Positions 24,701-36,959 of a stretch of 64,000 bases of DNA are shown in pieces (positions within the stretch are counted from its first letter, which is position 1; every line of letters begins with the position of its first letter). The notes below the pieces were generated by a model. The model made no database searches. It had not been told where the DNA came from and was given only the letters and a program-made list of their open reading frames with translations. The position numbers and the translations under genes were made by a program. This DNA is from Prosapia bicincta (lineage: Eukaryota > Arthropoda > Insecta > Hemiptera > Cercopidae). The DNA is taken from contig JBAIZL010000001.1 in assembly GCA_036971475.1 (NCBI GenBank), positions 97,639,850-97,703,849 of the forward strand, in the 5' to 3' direction.

Positions 24701-26030
24701 TTGTTAATTATAATTTGTTTAATTGAAAAGCAGTATTAAAAAATCATTCAGTATTAAAAAATGTGTAACTAGGTATGGATTTGTTAATTCATAAGTTCAC
24801 TATTCCATATATTAAAACTCGAAACCAATGACTTATGAAATTTCACACTATTTCTATGCTTATTTCAATGCTGACTAAACTAGTTGTCCTCGGGAGTTAA
24901 ACTGGGATGTTAAAGCAGAATAAGAATCTTTCTCTTTCCTTTTTAAGAAACGACTTTTTCGTGTCACGTCATCCTCATAGCATGACAAGCGAGTCTCATA
25001 TATTGATGTTATATTATTGAAATTACTTAAGCTACTCTCTATGTACTAGCTTGTATATTATAACCGATAACGTGCTCTATTTCGATAACTATAACAGCAT
25101 ATTGCATCACGAGGCAAAGCTTTATACAATTATCCTCCAGATATAAGATATCAGCTGGCCGTCACATAAATATCAGTAAGTAGTCTGAACTAACTAATAG
25201 CAAATTCACATGAGGTTTTACTGTACGTACTGAATGCACTATACATGTTATCTCTATTTAATTCATATTTACGTATCCATAAGCGGTTTTCTTCTGACGA
25301 AGATTACAATAAAAGGATTTAAGGCATTAGGATATAGACCTACGACTAGAATGTTCTAAAATATTTTTCACGGTTTTTAAATACTGCGTTAGCTTAAGAA
25401 GATGAAAGAATTAAATGTTTTTCTGTCGTAGTCTTAACGTGATCGACCTGTAAGACTAACATCCCCTACAAAGGTTCGAAAAGGATCGTTAATCTATTTA
25501 GGATAGAGATGTTGCTACAGCTATCTAGCAGTTGATATAAGGGGAATATTTACACCAAGTAGAGCTAGTTTCTATCAAGATCATAAAAAGGTTTTTACTC
25601 TTATAGCTACTAGGGGGTATCAAGAAATGTAGGTAGAATACTATGGAAAAACAATGATCTCCTGGTACTGTTGCTGGCATAAACTTATGGCTTTACGTGA
25701 GCAGGATCGCATACTTTAGGTAATCCTTCTTACTTGGAACAGTTAAAACGAAATACTGAATAGTTTCGTAAACATTGGTATTAGTGAGGAAATAATTTAG
25801 TAGAATCGATTTGATAAAGAGGTAAGATTCTTCTTAAATATAAGCCTACATTTATTATTTGAAAAAATCTCAAAACGTTTTAGAATCAGCATACGGATGT
25901 GCTTTATTATTAGAAATGTATTTAATTGAAAACTAAGTAGCACCTCAATGATCATATACACACACACACACACAAACCAAATGTATTGTAGTACAAGTAA
26001 TAATACCAGTACAAAGTACTAGAATATATT
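24701..26030. other. No gene recognised
   Basis: AT-rich, without credible frames. A (CA)n stretch lies near 25957-25975. Sequence around 25640-25740 has faint similarity to 49070-49170 and 55190-55260 (CTGGTA ... GAGCAGG-TCGC), possibly an old dispersed repeat. Confidence 0.35.
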
Positions 26031-26180
26031 GTACTAGAATACTCTTAAAGTAGAACCTCATTATAACGGATCCCATTAAACCGAACGTCGCTAATAGCGT
26101 ACTGTGTTTTGAAAATAGGATCATACTACCAGCTCCATAAACCGGCGCCGCACAGTTCGCAAAAGCGTATAAACTGCTTC
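26031..26180 (+). mobile_element. Tigger/pogo-like terminal relic
   Basis: GTAGAACCTCATTATAACGG, followed by CCGAACGTCGC, has the look of a Tigger/jerky-type terminal inverted repeat. The terminal bases are degraded and no second end was found. Confidence 0.35.
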
Positions 26181-27114
26181 TGAAAAGTAATTCACTAAAG
26201 TGATTGAATGAAAACTCTCATTACGTTTTACCTAACAACGGACACAGTGAATGGTTGACTAATTTTTAATCGATTTAAATAAGACTTACACGTGCTTTTA
26301 ATCCGTATATTCCTTTTTGTTAAGCTTTTACGGCTTTCTTCTCTTTGTTTCCATTTGAACCACTTTAAGACAACGTTTTACTTTACACAGGAATATTATC
26401 CCAACGGAAAACCAACGACCCCAATTAGTATATTATAGTGACGTTCTAGTTAAAAAATAATAATAATCCATGACACCATAGACGCGATAGGCCTTAGAGG
26501 ACAGTCTTATTGGGCTGCAGTTTTTGAAAGACAGCATGTAGTTAAACGATGCTTTCACCCAAGCCGTGTTACTCACAACCAGTTGGCTAGCTGTCGCAGC
26601 CTCCCATACGTTCGGATTCTTGATAATTTCCACTACATATAAAGAATACTGAAATATAGACTACTGTGTTTGTGTGTGTGTGCGTAAAATTGTATACTTG
26701 AATACTAAATTTATGGTACAAAATGTTTAAAAGACAGACCGACCAGATAAAAACCGTGATACTTCCTTATTTGAATTTTTAAGGGCAATGTCCCTTCCAT
26801 AGAATCAAAGAATCGCCCCCTTATTTGTTACTTCTCTATCCTATTTTATGTCTTTGTGTTTGTTTTTAAATTAGATAATGTTTCTTTCTTTGCTAAAATG
26901 TTAAAAACGTCAACAACGATTGCGGCAAATCCGATTTTCTTTAGAGTTATCTAATACTTCTAAGCAAATGATAACTAAACTAAGACCACATCTCTGTTTC
27001 AGGAGTAAGCTTTTGTTTATATCTAACAAGTAACCCCAATGTTTAAATATAAATGTTTAGATAATAACGAACTGGACAACGCAAGTATCTATTAAAGTTT
27101 TATTGTTGTTATTG

Positions 27115-27317
27115 ATTAAAACAACCTCTCACCACAAATTCAACAAATTTTATTTTAACCTTATATACATTGCGACTACAAAGTAATCATCTTCAGAGGT
27201 ATTTTTACAAATAATTCTTATTTGTAAAAATACCTCTGAAGATGATTACTTTGTAGTCGAAATGTACATAAGGTTAAAATAAAATTTGTTGAATTTGTGG
27301 TGAGAGGTTGTTTTAAT
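27115..27317. mobile_element. 203-bp palindrome carrying a hammerhead
   Basis: Arms 27115-27213 and 27219-27317 are inverted copies with few differences, meeting at a ~5-bp centre. Outer landmarks are CAACCTCTCACCAC and its complement. The arms read CCTCTGAAGATGATTAC ... GTCGAAATGTACATAAGG towards the plus-strand right side. This is a third type of sequence unrelated to the AAGCUU family, with the same hammerhead layout. It is probably a terminal fragment of another Penelope-like lineage. Confidence 0.6.
27232..27274 (+). ncRNA. Hammerhead ribozyme, AUGUACAU family
   Basis: Helix I is ACCU (27232-27235) with AGGU (27271-27274), four perfect pairs. The core CUGAAGA (27236-27242, N7 = A) is followed by one extra U. 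Helix II is GAUUAC (27244-27249) with GUAGUC (27253-27258), six pairs including one U-G, closed by a UUU loop. GAAA is at 27259-27262. Helix III is the palindrome AUGUACAU (27262-27269), and H17 is A at 27270. The minus-strand twin in the left arm reads GCAA instead of GAAA and should be inactive. Confidence 0.68.
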
Positions 27318-28969
27318 TAATATAAACATTTACGCCACAGTTGCTTTTAGTTGTTGTTTTATTGTTGTCGTTTCATTTATTTTGAAAAGAACCCATATGA
27401 TCGTTTGTATGACAAACAAAATAGTTGATATTAAAAATATGCCAAATGTAAAATTAGGAAATTAATTGAAAAAAGTGTTAACATATCAAAAAACCGACTT
27501 TAAAATTTCTTAAATCATCATAAAATATCTTACATAAACCTATATAAATACTATTCTTGTTAAAGTAACCATGTGAAATAGAAACGCCTATTTCATGTAC
27601 GTTTTAAATAAAAACACTGGTTAAATCTCTTAAAAAGTTATTGGAAATTTTATCTTAACAATTTTACGCCTAAAAATTATATTTTAAATCTACAATAGTT
27701 TTTGGAATGTATATTTAAAATTATATTTTAAAGGAATGTAATTTTGTTGATTATGTTAATGTTTTTATACATATAATAACTATCTAATTATTTATACGTT
27801 TATAACAATTGTGTTTATGTAATTTTAAATTATATTTTTGACGTATTATGATAGAAAATATATTATTTATAATATTCGGGTTTACACCATTATTTCAGTC
27901 TAGAAATTAACAAAAGGCTACTTTTATATGATTGTCACGTCAGAAATAAACAAGTTATCAAAATACAAATACAAGTTATCAAAACTACTAATTTTTGCAG
28001 TTTCATAGAGAGGGGCTAAATGTTACTATCATATTATTTTAATAAAATAAAAACTACTAATTTCTTGTTAATATACATTTATAATACAAATTTAGAGGCA
28101 CTTAGCCGATTAACGGTGGAAAATGTGTTAATTAAAGAAAAAAATTAAAGGCACGACCGACTGCATGTAAACAGAGTTTTATCAGGAATAAATAAATAAA
28201 CTCTTACTATAAAAATCAGCCGATTCCAATACATGAAATATCAACTATCATAAATAACGCAACATGTCTTAAAAGATACGGTATCTAAGTTTTAATAAAT
28301 AATTAATTGTTAATATCATTTTCTTAAACCGGTTACTTTCCGAGCCAATATATATTGTTCTGTTGCAATTAAATATGTTTAACGTAACATGATTTCTCTC
28401 TCGAATGAGGAACGCTATCGCTGTAATAAAGAGGTCTACAACACCTGATTAGAAAAAAAATCCGGTAGCAATTTTAGAGATAAATGTTCTTTGATTGTGG
28501 TTTATATAATATATTTTTTCCAAAATCGAACCATTTTTATCTCAAAATAAACTGAAGTTTTCGAAAATTCAAAGAATTGATAAAAAATTTGTTTTTTTCT
28601 TTTTTTTAATTTTACTGCTTTTATTTTGACAGTTCAAACAAAATTGAATTTAAAATATAAATATAGTTTTCATGCAATATCGTTAAAAATATTAAATAAA
28701 AACTTATCATAATCTACTAAAGTTATTAAAATTCTAAATTCTTGTAGTTAAAGTACATATAAACTATAAGTCATTGCGCCTATTGTAAATAGTTTTACAA
28801 AATTCAATTAAAATTTTATTTTTAGGTGGAATTTAAATGTTAGCTGCTATTAAACTATAAGTAAAATTTAAATTTTTGAAAAAATATAATTAAATAGAAA
28901 ACCTTGCGATTCACCCAAGATACAGAAACTACATTTAGTTAATTAGAGCTTAGCTAATGAGAATTATTC
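27318..28969. other. No gene recognised
   Basis: Very AT-rich sequence with no credible frame, RNA gene or tandem repeat. Confidence 0.4.
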
Positions 28970-29242
28970 ACAACGGTAAAAAAAAAAAAAAAATAGTCAA
29001 CTCAAAATCTCACAAAAAATTAGTTTTTAATAAGCAAACACACTAGTTCACAACTAGTTTCGGCGACGATGTCGTCTTCCTCAGTACTTGACTACTACTG
29101 AGGTATTTTATTAAATACCTTATCCAAACACTGAGAAAATCGTCGCCGAAAATAGTCTGTTGTAAACTAACGTGTTTATTTATTAGAAAAAAATTTTTGG
29201 TGAGATTTCGAGTTTACTATTTTGTTTCTTACCGTTGTACAT
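28970..29242. mobile_element. Inverted repeat with hammerhead-like core
   Basis: Arms 28970-29087 and 29124-29242 are diverged inverted copies. Matching landmarks are CAACGGTAA/TTACCGTTG, CTCGAAATCTCACC and its near-complement, and CGTCGCCGAAA. The minus-strand reading of the left arm gives CUGAGGA, an extra A, GACGAC, AUC, GUCGCC, then GAAA and the palindrome ACUAGU. That is the same layout as the clear hammerheads elsewhere in the window, with an A-C mismatch in helix II and no convincing helix I. The plus-strand copy at 29130-29165 has more core changes. Confidence 0.45.
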
Positions 29243-29361
29243 TTAAAATATTTATAGCGTAGTTTAAAATATAGATGACCGATATAAAACGAAGAGAGCA
29301 AAAATATGTGTTAAAATATTTTTTCTATGTATATCCTAGCATAAAACTTATAAAAATATGT

Positions 29362-29364
<3 letters not shown>

Positions 29365-29407
<43 letters not shown>
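29365..29407 (+). repeat. (GA)n microsatellite
   Basis: An uninterrupted AG dinucleotide tract. It creates an Arg/Glu low-complexity frame that is not a gene. Confidence 0.95.
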
Positions 29408-29410
<3 letters not shown>

Positions 29411-29751
29411 GCAGAAAGAGAAGGTCAAGGGAATCAAATACTTTCTCTAGCACGGAACTGAAACTTACTTAAGACTGTATACATCTATGGTCAAACAGCT
29501 GTGATACTATTTCTTTAGATTGGGCTCGATCATAAAGTTAAGTACTTTTTACCTCATAGGCTTAATTGTTATAGACTATAACATTTAATGGATACTGTAC
29601 AAAAGTAACACAAGCAATCAATTAAAATTGTTACTAGCAAATAAAATGGATGCAAGAAATAATTGGCATTACCACTATTACAAATCATCAGTTTAAATTT
29701 TATTATAATTTACTATTATATTAGTTAAATAACAGTTATTAATAATTATTA

Positions 29752-29810
<59 letters not shown>

Positions 29811-31570
29811 GGCTATATATATCACTGAAAAAGAATATTTCGAATAAAACTCCATTCATTATAATTTTATAAATATTTTTAATGATTACTTTTTTTTATA
29901 TCTTGCCACCACTTTACAAAACGTAATCAAAATTCTTCAAATCTTTCTCGTTTACGTATTTAAATAAACGTATCCTTCTTTGAGGATATCAAAGATTTTC
30001 AAAGTATCGATTGTAATATATAAGTAATATTGTAAGTATCGATTTTTGGGCTCAACACGATATGTTTAATCAATTTTTTTGTTAATGATAATATATATAT
30101 AAGTAGTATGTTTTTCTCTTTTTTTTTATTTACATTCGATCTTATCCCTTTATTTAAAACCTTATAATTAATTACGTCATATCGTTCTTCTACATCTTTC
30201 AATATTTAATGGATTTTCGTTACCTGGGTATTTTTACATCTCCTAGGTTTTTTCAATTTTCCCTAAGGACACTTTTCAAAGATCTGGAACGGACATCTAA
30301 ACTTCTTCCAGACCTATCAATGGTAGTGACAGAACATCTCTAAGAATGTATATAGGCCTACTTGTGGCAGTGTCCCTTTGATCGCACGACAAAACGTTCT
30401 ATCGGCAAGAGACTAGTAACGTAACTAACCCCTTATTTGGTTCAGGAAGAACATTCGTTTCAGATACCTAGTCTTATAATAAGGTGATTAATGTAAAACA
30501 CACAATTTTACAAATTTACAAGTCCTTTCATGCTTGGTCTCACACAACAACTACACTGTTCTAGAACCTTCTAGAAGTAAAGTGAATAGAAATTACGAGA
30601 AATTACTAAATGCGGGATTCTATTTTCAAAGGGGTTTTAAGCCTGAGGAAAAATCAATAGTAAAGAGGGTATAATGTTTAGGGACAGAGAGTGACAGTAC
30701 GTGTTAAGTGTAAACAGTCCATCCGCGAAAGCAGTAGTTATTATTAGACCTAAAACTGTGATTGGAGGATTTTATAAAAATCACGTTTGTAAATAATAGT
30801 AGCTATAAGAGTATGTGAAATAATATATCGTTATTTATTATAAACTATTGAAATCTCGTAAGCCGTAAACAATAAATGTGTTTTAATTTATTTAAAAGAA
30901 TATAACTGTATGTTTTTTAACCCAGAAAAGCTACTATGTATAAGAACAACGCCCAAATTTTATATAAAACATCCCTAGTTAAAATTAAACAAACAGATGT
31001 TGATGTGTTGATAAATTCTATATGCCGTCTGGAAGCGTTCTTGGTAAAGATTATGCCAAGTAAGTGTGCGACCATAAACATAATCAGCTTGACTAGCAGA
31101 ACTGCCGTATAACCGAGGTCACGTTGCCAGCACTGATGTTACACATTAAATGTAAAGCTTACTCCAGGAACTCGAGTGATCTTTAGAAACTGATTGGATC
31201 TCATTATGAAAAAACATTCCATTACATTGCATCCTTCACGGTTAGTTATTTATCGCTTTAACAAACTGCGCATTCACTTTGCAAAATCATTCATCAACTC
31301 GAATGCCATGACAACAGGTCTCGCTTAATTTAATGTAATTACATAATTTAATTTATGTTGAAATAATAAATAAATGAATTATAAAAATCACATGCCGGTT
31401 CTAATTAGTGTTATTTATAACTCCCATCTGTTTAAAATAAATGAATATACCTCGGTTTCAAATATTTATTTTCCCTTACGAAAAAATATATTACAGTAAA
31501 ACCAAAATTAAGACGGATTACATTTAATAGTTGAATGATTTTAAAAGAAAATGTAATCTAATAAATAACA
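29408..31570. other. No gene recognised; (TA)n at 29756
   Basis: (TA)n occupies about 29756-29804. The remainder is AT-rich with short frames; no feature was recognised. Confidence 0.4.
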
Positions 31571-31579
31571 AAGTTTTTC

Positions 31580-31892
31580 GACGAAGAACAAGGCTTTAGG
31601 AGGGGTCGATCCTGCAAACCCTCTCTATTCGTTTCGAAGAAAATAACTGAAATGTTTATAGAATATAATAAACCGGCTTTCATTAGATTTACAAACCTGA
31701 AAAGCGTTTGACCACGTCCGGTTTAAGTAGTATGTTTTACCTAAGAAGCGCCATTTGACATTATAAAAACTATTAAAAACGAATACAGAGAAAACCCAAC
31801 TCAAGATAGAAACATTACAAAATTAACCAATTATGTAGACTTAGGTTTAGGAGTAAGAATGGGAGCCTCCTGGAGCCACCTACATCTTTAAC
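31580..31892 (+). pseudogene. Non-LTR retrotransposon RT relic
   Basis: The plus strand reads DEEQGFRRGRSCKPSLF, then ITEMFIEYNKPAFIRF, the region that in LINE reverse transcriptases runs from the 'QxGFRxGRS' motif to the first catalytic block. The catalytic F/YxDxxKAFD is decayed to FTNLKSV followed by a stop. After a frame change it reads IIKTIKNEYRENPTQ and VDLGLGVRMGASWS, equivalent to the 'GVRQGDSLSP' motif with key changes. No YxDD block or endonuclease was found. Old, dead fragment. Confidence 0.65.
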
Positions 31893-32117
31893 AAAACTAT
31901 GAGCAACATTATTTCACCTGCTAAACAATTACTATACAATTGCTAAACAAAGTTATAAGATAGATGACACTAAAGCTAAGACGGTGATGCGGCGTAATAT
32001 ACAATAATCAAATTTCTCTGCAGAGAATGATATTGGGAAACAGTATATAATAATGACTCCTTTTTATATAATGAACATCAGTATAATTAAATGTTGCAGG
32101 AGAGGGAGGCAGTTGTT

Positions 32118-33035
32118 TTACTTTAAAGTTCACGAAAGTTATACAAAGTTTATGGTATGTTTGGCTATGGTCCTTAACCAAGTCCTTAGAAGAGGGTTAT
32201 TCCTTTCAGACTGACCACAGGACCTGAATCCTCTTATTAAGTTAAAGTCACCCAAAAAATACCTGGAAATAAAGCCAGTGATTTCGTCAAGTATTCCGTT
32301 AGGATGTAACCAGTAGCAGATAGAAAAAGAACACTGAGAAAGGAGAATGCTTGCAAAAATTAAATTGAAAATGAGCTTTCAATTTTAAGAAAAATATTAT
32401 TTAATCTTCTAAATTTAATCTTCTTTTGTTACTTTAAGGTCCCCCATGAAAGTTCCATAAATCTTAGGGTACATTTGACTACGGCCCATAAAGAAGACCG
32501 TAGCGAAGAGTGTTTTCTTTCGGACTGATCACAATGGACCTGGTCATCTTTATATGTACAAATCCATGAATTCAACGGACAGTGTGGACATAGGATACAA
32601 GTCATACAAAACAGATGGAAATAATTTCAGTCAGGTTACAGATTTCACAGTATTTTCGTCAAGTAATAAGTTAGGATGTAACCAGTAGCAGATGGAAAAA
32701 TTACAAAACAGGTCACACAGAAAAAGGGGACGCTTCCGAAAATTACATTAAAAATGTGCTTACTCTTTGAACAAAAATATTATTTCTAAATTTAACCCCT
32801 TCGTGTTACTTTAAGGTCCTCATGAAATTTAGACAAATCTTAGGTTACATTCGACTATGGTTCATAGTGAAGACCGTAGCGAACAGTTTTTTTCTTTCAG
32901 AGTGATCACAGGGAACCTGGGTCCTCTTTCTAAGTGAAAATCCTTGAATTCAATGAACAGTGTTGACATACGATTCAAGTCATACAAAACAGCTGGAAAT
33001 AATTTTAGGCAGGCTAAAAGTTTCACAGTAGGCCA
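32118..33035 (+). repeat. Three diverged tandem copies, ~0.3-0.37 kb
   Basis: Copies begin near 32118, 32434 and 32810. Shared blocks include GTTACTTTAAGGTC, a tract with CATTTGACTACGG / GGCTATGGTC, AAGACCGTAGCGAA, CTTTC-GACTGATCACA, GTAACCAGTAGCAGAT and ATACAAAACAG. Divergence is high, with indels. No continuing frame was found; the repeated segment is of unknown origin. Confidence 0.7.
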
Positions 33036-34750
33036 ATTTTCCTTATAAACGAAAAAAAAAATTGATTACTAAGAAAATTATACAGTAATTACGAAACGCT
33101 TATAATTATTTCTCTACGCAGTTAGCATCACCAAAACGTTACGACTGAACTGTGGAAAAATAATTAAATATTTCCTTCTTTCATAATTTATCAGTTCCGT
33201 TGCAACCTTTTGATGACCCTAACTGTAGTAACGAAACGTTTGTAATTCCTGTAACACTTTCTTTGTAATTAATGGTTCTGTTGTTCATGTTCTAATTGAT
33301 TCCACAGTGCTCTAGTAAATTTATTATTATTGTGATAACATTTTTGTTGCATAATTGATCTGGAATATCTCAAAGGAAAGCGCGCCATTCGTAGCTTACG
33401 TAAACAATAAGCTTATTCTATGAAACGCCTGTGGAAGTCTAAAAGTTTTCTATTCTTTCAGCCCAGCACCAATGTTTGGTAACTTAATGGCAGTTAAAGG
33501 TTAACCGTTCCTTTAATGAAGGGAAAGTGTAGACTATATAAACCATTTAACGCTGGATCTCGCTTACAACTTGAATAATTAGTTAACAGAACTGTGTAGG
33601 ACATTATCTAAGCGCTGTGTTAAGTTATGCATCTAGTGAAACTATAGCGTAGCATGCAAGATACAATGTAATTACAAGTAGAAATGTAGATTAGGTCAAT
33701 GCCGCAGTCTGGGCTTGTGTTCTGTCAAGATTTTGTAGTCAGCCTGATGTGTTCGCGCTGGATTTAAAGCTGCTCGACACATGTTCTTCCACATTAGCCC
33801 ACGATAGGTTCATTATTTTTATCTGATTTATTTCGGTTCATTTTATTATTTTATGTTTAGATTACAGGTTGTTTGCCATTCATTCATGTCATCATCAATC
33901 TTTCAAATTTAAATGTACCAATTAAAAGTTCTTTTACGGATTTTGGTTGTCGATGCGTATCCGAATGTTTTACTATATGTTGTTTATTAAAGGATGGTTT
34001 TATCCAGCGTACTTTGACGTTACATAATAATCAATAGCTCTACGTTAGTTATAACCTACATACGCTCCGACTATTTGTAAAACCTATTTGGTTGTAAGAC
34101 GAAAACGTTTCCTCCGAGTGTAAGTTAACAATTTAACACCCTTTATTAACAAAGAGTCTGGTCGCAGGTAATAGCAAAAGTGTAATAAGTATTTGTAGAA
34201 CCGTTTACGATTTCTCAATCTCACACAATTGCTCGAGGAAAGCAGGCTAATATCGTTGAAGCTTCCCTGTCATTGTCATCTATGTTCTTACCCTCATTTA
34301 ATACAAGGAGAACTTATTATCCTTTCATATCCTCTTTATTACATACAACTATAAGACTCCATAAGGGTTTAGATTTACAAGAAGTTCGTTTCTGTACATA
34401 ATGAACTAATCCCAATATTTAAAATCAGGAAATATCCAAATCCTAATCGTACTTTTACTAATAATTGATCTATCTCACACTCCTTCCCATTTTTACCACA
34501 AAACACAGACACAAAATTAATTATTAGACCGACTTCTAAATAATTGCTAATGTATTGTAATGACTACATATAACGTTTCTAACATTTTCACTACTTTGAC
34601 TACAAGAAAATAGATATTTTTAAGGGCTGACTTTAAAATCTCGTATGCAAACTTATTGCAAGGTGAGGATAGGAAGTCAAAAATAATAGAGCAACTTTAT
34701 AAATAAATTTTTACAGTTCTAAAATATTATGGATTACGAAATTTTCTTAG
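33036..34750. other. No gene recognised
   Basis: AT-rich. The part at 33090-33260 holds a weak inverted pair around TTACGAAACG / CGTTTCGTAA (see rejected items). Nothing else was recognised. Confidence 0.35.
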
Positions 34751-34779
34751 TCAAGATATAAAATTTGAAGGTTTATAAA

Positions 34780-34935
34780 CAAAATAAATATACACAACTT
34801 CAATTTCATTCTTTCGATGACTTTTGTCTTCACCATCAGTGATGCTGCTAAAAACATATAACTTCAAGTAAGGAAGTGAAACATAGCCTGTCATATTTAT
34901 ACAGAAGTTAGAACTAGATCTGGGCGCTACCAGAT
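34780..34935 (-). mobile_element. Possible hammerhead-bearing retroelement end
   Basis: The minus strand at about 34850-34800 reads CUGAUGG, one U, GAAGAC, AAAA, GUCAUC, GAAA. This is the layout seen in the clear hammerheads here, but with G in place of A9 and an A-A mismatch in helix II. No palindromic helix III follows. The flanks (ACACAACTTCAATTTCATTC and further) read like a transposable-element end. Probably decayed, if related at all. Confidence 0.35.
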
Positions 34936-35058
34936 TTACAACCACCCGTACTAACAAATTTACAATGAATAAAATGTGATAACTACAAATATTTAATTTC
35001 TAAGAATAACTACAAATATTTAATTAAGAAAAAAGTATAATATTAATAACATATAATA

Positions 35059-35899
35059 CAGTAAACTCCCGATTATCCGTGGGCGGTTTAACCGGTTTGC
35101 GGATTATCCGGGGTCTGCCATTGTTTTACATATATCCAGTTTTTATTCCAATCAGATTCATGTGTTTAAATTTCCAAACTATGAATTACGGCGTAAATAC
35201 ATATTAGGCTTAATAGAAGTTAAGATGAAGGGAATAGATATGTAAATATGTACGTACTAATTTTTACATTGAAAGGGAAGCATCCCGACGCGGGCCAGCG
35301 AAATAAAAGGGCGAGCAGACTACTAATAAGAGACAATGACAAAATGTTTGGACGCCCGAAAACCTAATGCATAAGAGTAAACAAATGTCAGTTAATCTCG
35401 GCTATAAATAGTCTAGGACGTGACATATGCATTATCTATGTCTGTTATATACATTATCGATCTTTATAGCTTTGTGACACACGTGGCACAAGTAGACACT
35501 GTGCGACAAAATGGTTAGATCTCACATTAAAGCTAATTCAATGCTCACAAAAAAAACAAACGAAAGTGACAGATTTGTTTTGTATTATTTGTAAAGGAAA
35601 TTAAATATGTACATACATACTTACTTTTGGCATATACTTATGTACGTATTGTAAATAGTTGGACATATAAATGTACATGTTATAATACATCGACATTTTT
35701 AATTATTTTCTGTATTTATTTTGTCCTCTGAAGATTATTTGTGAATTGCATTAACCGGGGTCATTATTTGTGTAACTTATGGTATAATAATCGATTATCG
35801 ATCGTTTTGCGTATTCTTTGTTCATAGCGGATTATCCGGGGAATTCGTAATCCGGCGTTGCCGGGCTACCCTATTCCACGGATAATCGGGAGTTTACTG
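35059..35899. mobile_element. 841-bp Tigger/pogo-type MITE
   Basis: The termini are identical 24-bp inverted repeats beginning CAGTAAACTCCCGATTATCC. They are flanked by TA at 35057-35058 and 35900-35901. A second subterminal match, GCGGATTATCCGGGG, appears near both ends. CAGT...ACTG ends with TA duplication are diagnostic of the Tigger/pogo branch of Tc1/mariner. No transposase frame is visible in the AT-rich interior, so the element is non-autonomous. Confidence 0.85.
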
Positions 35900-36071
35900 T
35901 ATTACCAAAATTGTTTAAATAATTTAAATTAAAGAAAATATTTAACATTCAATTAATGTACAATAATATGGAATTTTCAATTGGTATTACTTCAATATTA
36001 ATAATTTTATATTTAGGCTAGTATAGCCTATATAATTAGATTTTCCCGTTCATCTAACTCTTTAAATTGTA

Positions 36072-36290
36072 TCACATTCTCTCAAAGGGTTGCACTTTCC
36101 CTTCTAAGTATATTATTCTCATCCAAACAATGCTTCGTAATAGCTTATTTTTAAAGCCTGTTTTATTTTTAATGTGAAAAATGTGTTTTTGCTCTAATTT
36201 TTCTTTTTTTTCATTTCCCCCTATATATTTCATAGGACATGTTTTACATGGTAAACTAAAATTTACTTTCATTTCTTTCTGGTTCCCTAG
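36072..36290 (-). pseudogene. GIY-YIG fragment of a second Penelope-like type
   Basis: The minus strand reads SLPCKTCPMKYIGGNEKK, then a segment with HIFHIKNKTGFKNKLL. The CxxCP-x-KYIG arrangement is that of the GIY-YIG endonuclease of Penelope-type elements, with the usual acidic/basic helix after it (YIGET in typical members, YIGGN here). It differs from the CENCNKAYIGQT version at 58.2 and 61.1 kb, so it derives from another lineage. No reverse transcriptase was seen nearby. Confidence 0.5.
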
Positions 36291-36959
36291 TATTATTCAG
36301 AACGTTACTTTTACTTTACTATTATTCTTCAAATTTATTTTATTTAGGCTATTATTTTTAAGGATTTTTTTTTGAACAAAGAGCAACATAACGAATCTAG
36401 TTGTACCTTAGACACTCTAGTCTTATTTAGACACTCATAAAAGTTAATTTGCGAAGGTTAATTAAACGGTTGTTAAGTGAATGAAGAATAGCCTACTAGT
36501 TTATTACACAGACGTCCTTTCGACAAATGGTTTGTTTTAATTATGAAGTCTATTTTATTTTTAAAAAAGTAGTCCTCACATTTACCACTAAGATGACTAA
36601 TATGGGAAGGCCTTCTACAGCTAGCTATAAAAAAATCACGCTGTTCTATAACGTATAGCTTAGAGTGTTTTTTTCAGTAAAGAACAACAAACCAGTTGTC
36701 AAAACGTCTACTTTGTAACAAACAAGTTTTCTTGACTCGCTTATCAACGTTTAATTAGCCTTCACATGAAACTAGTTATACTTTGTTTTGTAGTAGTAAG
36801 GAGATCAGCTCTATGGCTAGTAACGTAGAGGAAGAAGACAGATCTCGAGTCTGAATTAGTCATACCCTCTACCGGATACATAAAGAAGTGACTACTTGTC
36901 AACTCTTTCTAAGAATAAAAATAAGCAGATAGTGTACAGTAACAAGAGCTCAGTGGTAC

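Noticed and set aside
33090..33260. Inverted pair with a TTTTGATGA ... AACGAAACG sequence resembling a hammerhead.
   Set aside because: C3 is replaced by U and the region between cannot form a helix II, so the match to the ribozyme layout is too weak.
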